Positions 8,701-16,689 are shown, counted from the first letter of the stretch. The stretch: 64,000 nucleotides of DNA from RZZS01 sp964491785 (GCA_964491785.1 CAZBGS010000006.1:78232-142231), one strand, 5' to 3'. Program-made: numbers and translations. Notes: a model not told the origin generated them from the letters alone.

Positions 8701-9843
8701 ATGTCAGATAACACTTTCCGCTGGAAAAAAAGCCTTTCGGACATCCGGGAAATCGTCGGCGGTATGGAAGCCGGTGCCTTTAAAAATCATGATATCGGGG
8801 ATGTCGCTTCGGTTCTTGATGCGTGCCTGGGGCGTTTTGAATCTGACTTTTCCCTCGCAAGGAAGAAGCTCGCAAGGCTGCTGGCATTTGATGAATTTGA
8901 AAAAGACAAAGGGCGCTATGTCGCCGCTCTTAGGAATACTCTGGCCGACTGGCAGTCGGGGCATGCAGCGCCCGCGATTCCCGCTGTTATTTCGGCATGG
9001 TACGACCTGCGGGGAGTAGACCCCGTTTCCGCCGCTCACGCGCCGCTGGTCGGAGCCTCCCTGGCAGCCGGCCTGCTTGCGGAAATCCCCGTTCCTGCTT
9101 CGGAGTGCAAGGGTTATCATGAAAAGGCTCATTTTCGTGAAGTCGTTCTGCTGAACATGGTTTCTCTGTCGGGCGAGGAATATCTTTCCGGGCATAACTT
9201 TCCTCTGGAAATCGCGGCAAAGCAGGTTATCGTTGCCGCCGCCCATGATATTTTCCATACCGGCAAGGACAATACCACCCCGCAGGGCTATGTTCGCTAT
9301 TATCTTGAGCAGCGTTCCTTCGATGCCTTGCTGCCCTATTTGCGTCATTTCAAATTGAACGAACAGGATATCCAGGATATCCATGTGGGCATTCTGGTCA
9401 CCGAAATCATGAAAGGCGCAGATCGCAAATACTCGGCCCACCAGTTTTTGCGTCAGGCTTTCAGATACCATTTCCACGGAGCGAAACGGCCCGACCTGCC
9501 GCCAGAGCTGGAGCTTCTGCTTGATGATAGCGGAAGTGCATCCGGGGACAGGGGCAGGGATCTGACCAGAATTTGTATCAGAATGCAGGAATCCGATACC
9601 GTTGCCTCGGCTCTCGATCAGGACAGCTTCAACTTCCGATTCCTCCAGCTGCATGCGGAAAATCCTGAAAAATACCCTTCCTCCCCCGAATCTGGTAGTT
9701 TTACTAACTTCGTAAAATATATTTTCACAAGCGGCAGGAAGGACGCGGACGAGAATCCGGAATTTCTTGCGCCTTTTTACAGGGCATGGTTTCAGGAGCG
9801 TCTGAATAAAGTTCTGGGCAGTGCTGCAAGCGAAGAAAAGTGA
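8701..9843 (+). CDS. HD-superfamily protein with a class I phosphodiesterase-like signature
   Basis: 380 aa, soluble. The centre carries YHEKAHFREV (His140, His144) followed about 40 residues later by AAAHDIFHTGKDN (His182, Asp183, His186, Asn191). This arrangement resembles the class I cyclic nucleotide phosphodiesterase pattern YHNxxHxxxV ... HDxxHxGxxN, and more generally HD metal-dependent phosphohydrolases. The N-terminal 100 residues and the C-terminal part (EPPELELLL-like helices, FTNFVKYIF) match nothing I recognise. An equally long antisense frame exists (8704-9852), but only this strand carries the ordered motif and a plausible context. Its stop overlaps the GTG of the following membrane protease (GTGA), implying coupled translation. 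Substrate is unknown; cyclic nucleotide, nucleotide or other phosphoester are all possible. Confidence 0.7.
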   Translation: MSDNTFRWKKSLSDIREIVGGMEAGAFKNHDIGDVASVLDACLGRFESDFSLARKKLARLLAFDEFEKDKGRYVAALRNTLADWQSGHAAPAIPAVISAWYDLRGVDPVSAAHAPLVGASLAAGLLAEIPVPASECKGYHEKAHFREVVLLNMVSLSGEEYLSGHNFPLEIAAKQVIVAAAHDIFHTGKDNTTPQGYVRYYLEQRSFDALLPYLRHFKLNEQDIQDIHVGILVTEIMKGADRKYSAHQFLRQAFRYHFHGAKRPDLPPELELLLDDSGSASGDRGRDLTRICIRMQESDTVASALDQDSFNFRFLQLHAENPEKYPSSPESGSFTNFVKYIFTSGRKDADENPEFLAPFYRAWFQERLNKVLGSAASEEK

Positions 9844-11213
9844 GCCTTGCACCGATGGATATGGATACCATTAACGACATTATTTTTGTCACCATCCTGT
9901 TTCCGCCAGTAATATTCACCGTCCTTTTGATCCATGAACTCGGACATTTCTGGGCAGCACGATTTTTTAACGTGCGCATAGACCACTTCTCAATCGGCTT
10001 GGGCCGCGAATTATGGAGTTTCGAGGACAAAAGAAAAACAAGATGGATATTCAGACTTTTTCCGTTAAGCGGCCATGTGCATTTCGCCGGAACCGGCAAT
10101 AATACATATTCCGGCAGGCCGGACGGCAGGCTGCTATCGGAATCGCCATGGCATGTCCGTATGCTGGTAACCGCGGCTGGCCCGGCAATCAATGTCGTAA
10201 CACCTTTTTTTCTTCTGGCTTTTGCCATTAACCTCACCGGACTGCCGGTAGTCCGGCCCCTGATTACCGGTGTGGAGATAAACGAAGTCGCCTATCACGC
10301 CGGAATCAGGCCGGGCGACAAAATATTAAAGCTCGATGGCAGGGAGGTCAGGGCTTACGAGGAAATACAAGAAGCTACAAAACCTTTGCCTCCGCAGCCT
10401 ATCAGCCTGCTCGTTGAAAGGGATGGCAACCTGCTAACATATGAAATGACGCCTTCCGTAATTTCATATGTTAGCAAGAAAGGACTGAAGAAAGAGCATG
10501 GCCGCATTGGCGTAATGGTTCATCATCGTCCTTACAAATTTAAAGCCCTCGAAAGTGTCGATGGTGTTGAAGTCAAGGACGATCCGGAACAGGCAAGGCA
10601 GCTTCTTCTCGATCGCCTGGACGGCTATGCAATTCTCGGCATGAACTCCGTAGACGGCAAACGCCATGATTATCTGGTTGAACTTTATTCTTCGGTAAAT
10701 AAGGGGTTGGAAGATCCTCGTAATAAATACTATCAGTCCTTTTTCGCCGGGCCTCTATCCGATAACGAGTACCTGCGTCTCTCCTTCACTGAAGCACTCG
10801 CTGCTGCTATAGATATTCACATCCGTATAACAAGTAACATTTTTAAATTACCCTTGCAGTTATTGCCGGTAGATTCCGGAGAGTTTGCCCCTAAAGCTCT
10901 GGTATCCGTCGACAGCTCGGTATTTAAGTACCTGGCGTACCGATTTTTCTACATGGCTTCTCTGATTTCGGTATTCATAGCTTTTATTAATCTTGTCCCG
11001 TTGCCCGGTCTTGACGGCAGCAAGATCGTTATGGGCATTGCAGAGCTGGCGATCGGCAGGAAGGAAGCGGAAAGTAAGCGGGCATCCATTCTGTTCTGGA
11101 CGCTGATAACCCTCTATCTGTCAGTTCTGGTAATCAATATCCCCAATCTTTCCGTTTTCCTTGGCAAAAAAGTCGAGCACGCCGGCGAATTCTTTAAAGG
11201 AAGCGATTTGTAA
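9840..11213 (+). CDS. M50 site-2 protease (RseP/MmpA-like) with PDZ domain
   Basis: About 457 aa. Residues 15-45 form a membrane segment with the zinc motif HELGH (32-36). The GHVHFAG loop follows, then a second membrane segment (about 105-130), then a PDZ domain (about 135-210; GIRPGDKILKLDG). Close to the C-terminus is the third metal-ligand motif VPLPGLDG (Asp392) inside a membrane helix. These are the hallmarks of intramembrane metalloproteases that cut anti-sigma factors or other membrane substrates. It is longer than typical RseP because of an insertion between the PDZ domain and the C-terminal helices. It is not in the usual dxr-bamA neighbourhood, so it may be a second, specialised copy. 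The start is GTG overlapping the upstream stop; ATG 9855 is an alternative. Confidence 0.85.
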   Translation: MSLAPMDMDTINDIIFVTILFPPVIFTVLLIHELGHFWAARFFNVRIDHFSIGLGRELWSFEDKRKTRWIFRLFPLSGHVHFAGTGNNTYSGRPDGRLLSESPWHVRMLVTAAGPAINVVTPFFLLAFAINLTGLPVVRPLITGVEINEVAYHAGIRPGDKILKLDGREVRAYEEIQEATKPLPPQPISLLVERDGNLLTYEMTPSVISYVSKKGLKKEHGRIGVMVHHRPYKFKALESVDGVEVKDDPEQARQLLLDRLDGYAILGMNSVDGKRHDYLVELYSSVNKGLEDPRNKYYQSFFAGPLSDNEYLRLSFTEALAAAIDIHIRITSNIFKLPLQLLPVDSGEFAPKALVSVDSSVFKYLAYRFFYMASLISVFIAFINLVPLPGLDGSKIVMGIAELAIGRKEAESKRASILFWTLITLYLSVLVINIPNLSVFLGKKVEHAGEFFKGSDL

Positions 11214-11289
11214 TTATCGGAACTATTCAACCAGCGGAACAGGTTTGCTAATAGTAATATCTCCGTTATCAGTAAAAGGCGACGTTTCA

Positions 11290-11685
11290 GTGCTGTTTGA
11301 AAAACAATCAAGCGAAATAAAAAGACTTGAGACTCTGGCGGACTGGCTTGATACGAAATTCAGACTTCCGGGAACCCAATTCCGCTTCGGCATTGATGCA
11401 ATTATCGGTCTTTTTCCGTTCTTCGGGGATTCGATAACTGCGTTGACTACCGTTTATCTTCTGGGTATTGCTTCGCAACTGGGAGTTCCCGGACGTATAT
11501 TGATACAGATTGCGTTGAACGGGATCATCGACTGGCTGGCAGGGTCTGTTCCGCTATTTGGCGATCTGTTTGATTTCGGCTTCAAGGCCAACCGCCGCAA
11601 CGTCGATCTGATCCGCAGATATCTTGTCGGACGCCCGAACGACGAAACGATAGAAGGCGAAGTTATCGACAAGAAGATTTCATAA
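11290..11685 (+). CDS. DUF4112-family membrane protein
   Basis: 131 aa from the proposed GTG. The body matches the DUF4112 pattern: LADWLDTKFRLPGTQFRFGIDAIIGLFP, FFGDSITALTTVY, and WLAGSVPLFGDLFDFGFKANRRN. Two short hydrophobic stretches suggest membrane association. The frame stays open 43 codons further upstream, overlapping the protease gene, but that part does not resemble the family. GTG at 11290 has AAAGGCGA at good spacing. Function of the family is unknown. It is the third gene in the run PDE-like / M50 / DUF4112 on the same strand. Confidence 0.75.
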   Translation: MLFEKQSSEIKRLETLADWLDTKFRLPGTQFRFGIDAIIGLFPFFGDSITALTTVYLLGIASQLGVPGRILIQIALNGIIDWLAGSVPLFGDLFDFGFKANRRNVDLIRRYLVGRPNDETIEGEVIDKKIS

Positions 11686-11700
11686 CTAAAAGGAGAGAAA

Positions 11701-11859
11701 ATGAAAAAACTAACCTGGATGGCCCTGATTCTTCTGTCAGCCTGCGCCTGTCCCCGGACTGAAAGCTACGAAGACGTTCCTTACGATATGGAGAGGACGG
11801 CGGGTACAGGCATGATAGACAGAGGTTGCCTGCAAAGAGCATTGCCAGACTTCCGTTAA
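11701..11859 (+). CDS. Small lipoprotein, 52 aa
   Basis: Fifteen bases after DUF4112. AAGGAG precedes ATG at ideal distance. The product begins MKKLTWMALILLSAC, a short signal peptide with lipobox LSAC (Cys15), then a charged, Cys-containing tail of about 37 residues ending in LPDFR. It is the size of entericidin-like or other small envelope lipoproteins, but no family is recognised. Good start signal, signal peptide and operon position make it a likely real gene despite its size. Confidence 0.65.
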   Translation: MKKLTWMALILLSACACPRTESYEDVPYDMERTAGTGMIDRGCLQRALPDFR

Positions 11860-11871
11860 TAGGAACCGCAT

Positions 11872-11920
11872 ATTTCCCCTCAGGTTTGTTCTGTGATGCA
11901 AAGCTTACCTCTGGGGAAAT
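11872..11920 (+). promoter_or_regulatory. Hairpin sequestering the ribosome-binding region of 11924
   Basis: ATTTCCCC (11872-11879) pairs perfectly with GGGGAAAT (11913-11920), extended inward by AGGT/ACCT pairing with two mismatches. The 3' arm contains the only purine-rich stretch before the ATG at 11924, so folding would hide the translation start. It could also be the remains of a terminator for the preceding lipoprotein gene, but no T-run follows. Confidence 0.45.
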
Positions 11921-11923
11921 ATC

Positions 11924-12223
11924 ATGCGATTATTGCCAGTTATTATTATTTGTTGCCTGACTGCGGCATGCGCTGAAGTTACTGCGCCCGCGCCTCTGCG
12001 TCAGAGCGGCGACGTGCGGCAGCCAACCGCCAGAGTTCTGGCTAGCCGGTACCAGCCAGTAGCAGCGGGGATACCGGCGGAGCAGGCAGGAGTGCCCGCC
12101 GCCTACTTGCCGCCCCCTGGTTTCTGCCGTGTCTGGTACCCTGAGCGACTGCCTGAACGCCAGCCGGATTCCAGCACATGCGATGTCCAAATTCCACCGG
12201 GAGCGATCCTGATACGCCGATGA
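11924..12223 (+). CDS. Small proline-rich lipoprotein, 99 aa
   Basis: Signal peptide MRLLPVIIICCLTAAC with lipobox LTAAC, then a Pro/Ala/Arg-rich spacer. A C-terminal conserved-looking module of about 35 residues (YLPPPGFCRVWYPERLPERQ ... CDVQIPPGAILIRR) follows, with two cysteines framing it. Similar PPPGxCRxWYP...C...PxGAxLI modules occur in small proteobacterial lipoproteins of unknown function (from memory). It lies after the 52-aa lipoprotein with a 64-base gap holding a hairpin. Confidence 0.7.
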   Translation: MRLLPVIIICCLTAACAEVTAPAPLRQSGDVRQPTARVLASRYQPVAAGIPAEQAGVPAAYLPPPGFCRVWYPERLPERQPDSSTCDVQIPPGAILIRR

Positions 12224-12241
12224 TGACCGTTACGTAATCTA

Positions 12242-12269
12242 TTGACTTTATAGGGTTATCATGTAATTT
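12242..12269 (+). promoter_or_regulatory. Candidate sigma70-type promoter of the cold shock gene
   Basis: TTGACT (12242-12247), 16-base spacer, TAATTT (12264-12269), 36 bases before the csp start codon. The spacing and -35 box are good; the -10 box is weaker. Confidence 0.4.
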
Positions 12270-12305
12270 CTAATGTCGTGTTTACTTTTGAGGAGAGAGT
12301 TTTTC

Positions 12306-12518
12306 ATGGCTACCGGTACAGTAAAGTGGTTCAACACACAAAAAGGTTACGGTTTTATTCAGCCCGACGGCGGCGGAAATGACATTTTCGTACATATCAG
12401 CGCTGTTGAAAAAGCTGGGATGCGCTCACTGGCAGAAGGCCAGAGGGTCAGCTATGAGGAACAACACGATCCAAAACGTAACAAGATCTATGCAATAAAC
12501 CTCAAGGAAGCGGCGTAG
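12306..12518 (+). CDS. Cold shock domain protein
   Basis: 70 aa, single cold shock domain. RNP1-type GYGFIQPD and RNP2-type DIFVHISAV motifs are intact, preceded by GTVKWFNTQK. These OB-fold proteins bind single-stranded RNA/DNA and act as RNA chaperones. The longer frame (from 12273) is rejected: GAGGAGAG lies just before ATG 12306, and the family starts with M-A-x-G-T-V-K-W-F-N. It is monocistronic and convergent with nth. Confidence 0.95.
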   Translation: MATGTVKWFNTQKGYGFIQPDGGGNDIFVHISAVEKAGMRSLAEGQRVSYEEQHDPKRNKIYAINLKEAA

Positions 12519-12526
12519 TTCTTTTT

Positions 12527-12557
12527 GGCTTCAGATTGCTACTGATCAACTGAAGCC
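12527..12557. terminator. Inverted repeat between csp and nth
   Basis: GGCTTCAG (12527-12534) pairs with CTGAAGCC (12550-12557), loop 15 bases. It lies at the convergent ends of csp and nth and overlaps the nth stop. No T-run follows on either strand, so it may act as an mRNA 3' stabiliser rather than a classical terminator. Confidence 0.35.
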
Positions 12558-13187
12558 GGTCGTCTTCTCCGGCCATTCGCAAATATCAGCTATCGGGCAC
12601 TGCGGGCAGACAGGTTTGCGCGCGGTGCAGATGTACCTGCCATGCAATATCAGCCAGTGATGAGCGTGTTGCAGGAATTCATCCGGCACGACCTTCTCAA
12701 GTACAGCCTCGACCTTCTCAGGCGTAGTCGCATGCGCAAGGCCGGTTCGGTTGGATACCCGGAATATATGAGTGTCGACGGCGATGGTTCTCTGGCCGAA
12801 CGCCACATTGAGCACGACGTTGGCGCTCTTGCGCCCGACGCCCGGAAGCTTGATCAGATCGTCCCGGCTTTGCGGTATCTGCCCGCCATAAACTTCAACC
12901 AGAATCTTAGAAAGAGCCATTATATTTTTGGCTTTGCTATTAAAAAGACCGATGGTCTTTATATGTTCCTTCAGCCCTTCCTCACCAAGATCAAGCATGT
13001 CCTGCGGGGTGGATACCCTGGCGAACAGAGCCCTTGTTGCTTTATTAACCCCCCTGTCAGTGGCCTGTGCGGAAAGAACCACCGCAATTAAAAGGGTATA
13101 TGGGTTGGTGTATTCCAGTTCGGTAGCAGGCGCAGGATTGGCCTCCCGGAAGCGGCGAAAAAACTCGTAAATATTTTCGTCGTTCAT
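12546..13187 (-). CDS. nth: Endonuclease III (DNA glycosylase/AP lyase)
   Basis: 213 aa, the standard length. The helix-hairpin-helix is KLPGVGRKSANVV with catalytic Lys120, followed by catalytic Asp138 in TIAVDTHIFR; both fall at the E. coli numbers. Four cysteines, Cys187-x6-Cys194-x2-Cys197-x5-Cys203, bind the 4Fe-4S cluster. It removes oxidised pyrimidines in base excision repair. Single gene, convergent with csp. The C-terminal tail after the cluster is short (EWPEKTTGFS). Confidence 0.97.
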   Translation of the reverse strand: MNDENIYEFFRRFREANPAPATELEYTNPYTLLIAVVLSAQATDRGVNKATRALFARVSTPQDMLDLGEEGLKEHIKTIGLFNSKAKNIMALSKILVEVYGGQIPQSRDDLIKLPGVGRKSANVVLNVAFGQRTIAVDTHIFRVSNRTGLAHATTPEKVEAVLEKVVPDEFLQHAHHWLILHGRYICTARKPVCPQCPIADICEWPEKTTGFS

Positions 13188-13229
13188 ACAAGAGACCCAA
13201 CCTGAAAACCTGACTAAAGTGATTCCTGA

Positions 13230-13550
13230 TCAGGAAAACACCGGACTGAGGGTTTCCTTTGACCGTAAAATCCTCAAGGTCGCTTCCGAGGCAATAAGTT
13301 CGGGAGTATTATCTGTGTTTGACCATACTGTAAATGATATATTCTGGCCATCGATATCGCCTGACACACGGTATGTCCACTTCTCAACCATTTCGGCCCG
13401 AAGCACTCCGGTATCCTCATTGCCCAAAGTAAAAGCATGCTGATTAGTTTGCAGGCCTTCTTTAGCAGTTTTCCGAAAGATACTGTACAATTCTTCGCCG
13501 TTTTGTGATTTTAACAACTCAGCGTTACTGGTTTCATGATTATTGCCCAT
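13230..13550 (-). CDS. Hypothetical protein, 106 aa
   Basis: No family recognised. The predicted protein is hydrophilic, without signal or membrane segments. The middle (WTYRVSGDIDGQNISFTVWS) looks like a beta-hairpin. ATG 13550 is preferred (GAGG nine bases upstream) over an in-frame TTG at 13556. It stands alone between nth, 42 bases downstream on the same strand, and the divergent methyltransferase gene. Confidence 0.5.
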   Translation of the reverse strand: MGNNHETSNAELLKSQNGEELYSIFRKTAKEGLQTNQHAFTLGNEDTGVLRAEMVEKWTYRVSGDIDGQNISFTVWSNTDNTPELIASEATLRILRSKETLSPVFS

Positions 13551-13666
13551 TTCCAAATTCCTCTGCCTGTTTATGTGAAAAAAAATAGCATTATTGCTAC
13601 CATGTCAAGTAGCTAGTTTTTTAATATTGTCATTAATCAATATGATATAGCCCGCAGAGGTGTCTT

Positions 13667-14236
13667 ATGAATCTAACTACCCCGGATCTAATATATGCAA
13701 AACCTGATGATGTCAGGCGTAAAGGCGGGGGATTACAGATAGCCTGCGGCTGGCAAGAGACTTCGCTTGGAGAAATGTTGCTGGCGCGGACATCCTCCGG
13801 TATTTGCTGGCTCGGTTTTGCCAATGACGAGGGCAGGGCGAAGGCGGAGGAACTGATGCGCCTGCGCTGGCCCAAGGCCACTTTTGTCGAAAACGAAGGA
13901 TCCGCTTGTGAAACCGCGAACACCGTAATGGATTTCTGGAAAGGCCGCGCCCGTCTGCCGTTCAGTCTCCATTTATTTGGAACGGCTTTCCAGTACAGGG
14001 TTTGGCAGGCCATGCTCCGGATCCCTTTTGGCCGGACGACAAGTTACAGGGAAATCGCTTCAGGAATTGGCGCCCCCAAAGCCTGCAGGGCTGTCGGCGC
14101 GGCAGTGGGTGCAAACCCCGTATCCCTGATCATCCCTTGCCACCGGGTTCTTCCTTCTTCGGGCGAGACAGGAAATTACCTGTGGGGAGTTGCGCTTAAG
14201 AAAAAACTTCTGGAAAAGGAACGGGCAAGCCTATAG
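13667..14236 (+). CDS. Methylated-DNA--protein-cysteine S-methyltransferase (Ogt/Ada C-terminal type)
   Basis: 189 aa. The active-site motif IPCHRV (Cys158) accepts a methyl group from O6-methylguanine. It is preceded by the helix-turn-helix region FQYRVWQAMLRIPFGRTTSY and by AVGAAVGANP, all in family order. After PCHRV the usual GYxxG loop reads GNYLWG, a mild variant. The N-terminal about 90 residues are divergent but of the expected size. It ends six bases inside the convergent dapB gene. No Ada N-terminal phosphotriester domain is present, so it is a repair enzyme rather than the full Ada regulator. Confidence 0.9.
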   Translation: MNLTTPDLIYAKPDDVRRKGGGLQIACGWQETSLGEMLLARTSSGICWLGFANDEGRAKAEELMRLRWPKATFVENEGSACETANTVMDFWKGRARLPFSLHLFGTAFQYRVWQAMLRIPFGRTTSYREIASGIGAPKACRAVGAAVGANPVSLIIPCHRVLPSSGETGNYLWGVALKKKLLEKERASL

Positions 14237-15055
14237 CCCCAGAACATCCCGCATGCTGTACAGTCCCGGCGGCTGGTCTGAGGCCCATAAGGCTGCGCGT
14301 ATGGCGCCTTTGGCAAATAGGGTGCGGTTATGCGCCTTGTGCCCTAACTCAAGCCGCTCGGCCTCGCCAAAGAAGGTAACTGTATGCTCGCCGACGACAT
14401 CACCGCCGCGCGCGACGGCAAAACCGATTTTGCCGCTCGTCCTCTCTCCAGTCTTGCCGTGCCTTGAATACTCGGCGACATCATCGAACTCATCTCCTCT
14501 GCCTTTGGCTGCCGCCTTGCCCAGAGCCAGTGCCGTCCCGGAAGGTGCATCTGCCTTGTGCTTGTGATGAGCTTCGAATATTTCCAGATCCCATTCATGT
14601 CCAAGTCTGGCCGCTGCCTGCTCGACAAGCGCAAGTAACAGGTTAACGCCGATACTCATGTTGGGAGCGTAGACCAGCGGGGCCTCTCTCGCGGCATCGC
14701 GCAATTCCTGCTCGTCTCCGGGCGCAAGCCCGGTCGTTCCTATGACATAAGCCTTACGGTGTTTCGCGGCCAGCCATGCGTGCTTGCGGGATGCTTCGGG
14801 CGAAGTGAAATCGATAACTACATCTGAAATAGAGAATAGTTCATCCGGATTTGTTGATATAACCGCGCCGCATTCACCCATATTAAGATGAGTGCCGATG
14901 TCTTCGCCCTCACCGGGAAAGCCTGCCTTGATCACTCCACCCGAAAGACGAACCGAAAGTCCGTTCCGAAGCGTCAATATTTCCCGGCATACCAGCGAGC
15001 CTACACGCCCGGTGCAACCGGCAACGCCGATATTGACAATATTATGACCAGCCAT
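14231..15055 (-). CDS. dapB: 4-hydroxy-tetrahydrodipicolinate reductase
   Basis: 274 aa from ATG 15055. The N-terminal NAD(P)H loop is GVAGCTGRVG. The catalytic/substrate block EAHHKHKADAPSGTAL has the His-His-x-x-Lys and PSGTA signature. GTTGLAP and PNMSIGVNLL are also typical. It catalyses the second committed step of lysine/diaminopimelate synthesis. The longest frame adds nine residues (start 15082), but the family normally begins shortly before the GxxGxxG loop. It is convergent with the ogt-like gene, overlapping its last bases. Confidence 0.95.
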   Translation of the reverse strand: MAGHNIVNIGVAGCTGRVGSLVCREILTLRNGLSVRLSGGVIKAGFPGEGEDIGTHLNMGECGAVISTNPDELFSISDVVIDFTSPEASRKHAWLAAKHRKAYVIGTTGLAPGDEQELRDAAREAPLVYAPNMSIGVNLLLALVEQAAARLGHEWDLEIFEAHHKHKADAPSGTALALGKAAAKGRGDEFDDVAEYSRHGKTGERTSGKIGFAVARGGDVVGEHTVTFFGEAERLELGHKAHNRTLFAKGAIRAALWASDQPPGLYSMRDVLGL

Positions 15056-15197
15056 ATCCAAATCCGTCGCTTTATTAACCATGCGACCAGCATAGTTCCT
15101 TTTTTAAAGCCAGTAAAAAAAAACTTCGAAGTGTTGGAGGATAAAGTCTCCGGGGGTATGGCAATCTGAAATCGTGAAAGTGGCAAATCCGCTAAGA

Positions 15198-15238
15198 CAC
15201 CTTGGGAATTTTTCTTTCTTTGAAAAAATCCTAAGGTG
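15198..15238. terminator. Long imperfect hairpin downstream of the 62-aa gene
   Basis: A 17-base arm beginning CACCTT and its partner ending AAGGTG pair with one mismatch and one possible G-U pair around a 7-base loop; T-rich and A-rich tracts lie within the arms. It follows the stop of the small gene at 15257 on the minus strand. It is probably a transcription terminator or a stable 3' end. Confidence 0.45.
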
Positions 15239-15256
15239 CCTGAGCGATATTAGCTC

Positions 15257-15445
15257 TTACATTTCAAATGGTTTAGCTTGAAGCTTAGCAGCCTTGTGAG
15301 CTTCTGGAGAGCCATCGCTTGCCAGAAAGGCGGCATCAGTAGCTTCTTCTTCTGTAAGCTCGCGGTCTTTGGGGCCAAACATTTTTTCCATCGCTCCCGC
15401 GGCAACCAACATTATGGTGCTAAGTCTTCCTGTTATCGTATCCAT
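15257..15445 (-). CDS. Hypothetical protein, 62 aa
   Basis: Acidic/alpha-helical small protein: a short hydrophobic N-terminal third (STIMLVAAGAMEKMF) followed by charged EEATDAAF and EAHKAAKLQAK segments. GGAGAA lies five bases before the ATG, a strong start signal. It sits alone upstream of a long hairpin and downstream of dnaJ on the same strand. Family not recognised; the hydrophobic part is too short for a confident membrane call. Confidence 0.55.
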   Translation of the reverse strand: MDTITGRLSTIMLVAAGAMEKMFGPKDRELTEEEATDAAFLASDGSPEAHKAAKLQAKPFEM

Positions 15446-15513
15446 TATTATTCTCCATAATTATTAAACATAATATGGATATTCTTTGTTTATCGATTTG
15501 TCAATCCAATTTA

Positions 15514-16689
15514 TTATTCTTTAAGATCGTCCCACAAGTCTTTGACCTTGGAGAAGAATCCCGAAGATGCCGGACTGTGCTTGCTGGCGGCGTTTCCGCC
15601 CAGGGTTGCGTCAAGCTGCTTAAGCAGGTCTATCTGTTTGCGGGAGAGATTGACCGGGGTTTCTACCTGAACCTCTATATACATGTCGCCCCTGGCGTCA
15701 GAACGCAGGGTACTCATGCCCTTGCTTCGAAGCCGGAATTGCTGGCCGCTTTGAGTTCCTGACGGAACCTTGACTTTAGTTCGCTGCCCCTCGATGGTAG
15801 GCACCTCGACTTCACCGCCGAGCGCCGCAGTTGTCATCGGGATCGGAACGCGGCAATGAAGGTTCGCGCCTTCACGCTGGAAAAATTTATGTGGCCGTAT
15901 GGCAAGCAGTACATACAGATCGCCGCTTGGCCCGCCGCGCAATCCCGCTTCGCCTTCTCCTGCAAGCCTTATACGCCGACCCGTGTCGACCCCCGGTGGA
16001 ATCTTGACTTTAAGGGTCTTTTCCTTCCTGACCCTGCCGGCCCCCCCGCACTTTTTGCAGGGATCGCGAATTATCGATCCCTGACCCTGACAGGTCGCGC
16101 AGGTTCGCTCGATAGTAAAAAAACCCTGCTGCATGCGAACCCGTCCGGAACCTCCGCAGGCAGGGCACGCCTCGGAACCGGTTCCCGGCTCGCCACCTTT
16201 GCCATCACAGCGGTCGCAGATTTCGTTGGAGGGCAGGGTGATGGTTGCCTCCCTCCCGCGGAAGGCATCCTCAAGAGAAATTTCATAAGTGTACTGGACA
16301 TCGGAACCGCGAACCGGGCCGGTGCCTGCGCGCCTTCCTCCGCCCCGTGCCTGCCCCATAAAATCCCCGAACATGTCCTCGAAGATATCGGAGAACGCAC
16401 CGCCGAAGCCGGGCCCGAAATCGGAAGGATTGAATCCGCCGCTCCCGGCTCTTGCGCCGCCCATGCTTCCGTCGAAAGCCGAATGTCCGAACCGGTCGTA
16501 AGCCGCTCGTTTCTGCTCGTCTTTCAGTACGTCATAGGCCTGATTTACTTCCTTGAGTTTCTCTTCGGCATCAGGATCTTTGTTTCTGTCCGGATGATAT
16601 TTCATCGCAAGTTTGCGATAGGCTTTTTTCAGTTCCTCGGCAGGGGCGTTTTTCTGTACGCCCAGGACTTCATAAAAATCCTTTGGCAT
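15514..16689 (-). CDS. dnaJ: Chaperone protein DnaJ
   Basis: 391 aa type A Hsp40, DnaK co-chaperone. The J-domain (1-70) has HPD in YHPDRNKDPD. A Gly/Phe-rich linker (about 75-130) is followed by four zinc-finger CxxCxGxG repeats (CDRCDGKG, CPACGGSG, CATCQGQG, CKKCGGAG; about 150-215) and then the C-terminal substrate-binding domains. It follows the stand-alone J-domain gene with a four-base gap, so it is the last gene of a dnaK-J-dnaJ operon. Confidence 0.97.
   Translation of the reverse strand: MPKDFYEVLGVQKNAPAEELKKAYRKLAMKYHPDRNKDPDAEEKLKEVNQAYDVLKDEQKRAAYDRFGHSAFDGSMGGARAGSGGFNPSDFGPGFGGAFSDIFEDMFGDFMGQARGGGRRAGTGPVRGSDVQYTYEISLEDAFRGREATITLPSNEICDRCDGKGGEPGTGSEACPACGGSGRVRMQQGFFTIERTCATCQGQGSIIRDPCKKCGGAGRVRKEKTLKVKIPPGVDTGRRIRLAGEGEAGLRGGPSGDLYVLLAIRPHKFFQREGANLHCRVPIPMTTAALGGEVEVPTIEGQRTKVKVPSGTQSGQQFRLRSKGMSTLRSDARGDMYIEVQVETPVNLSRKQIDLLKQLDATLGGNAASKHSPASSGFFSKVKDLWDDLKE

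Noticed and set aside
8704..9852. 382-aa open frame antisense to the PDE-like gene
   Set aside because: No recognisable motif; the plus-strand frame has an ordered HD/PDE pattern and a coupled downstream gene.
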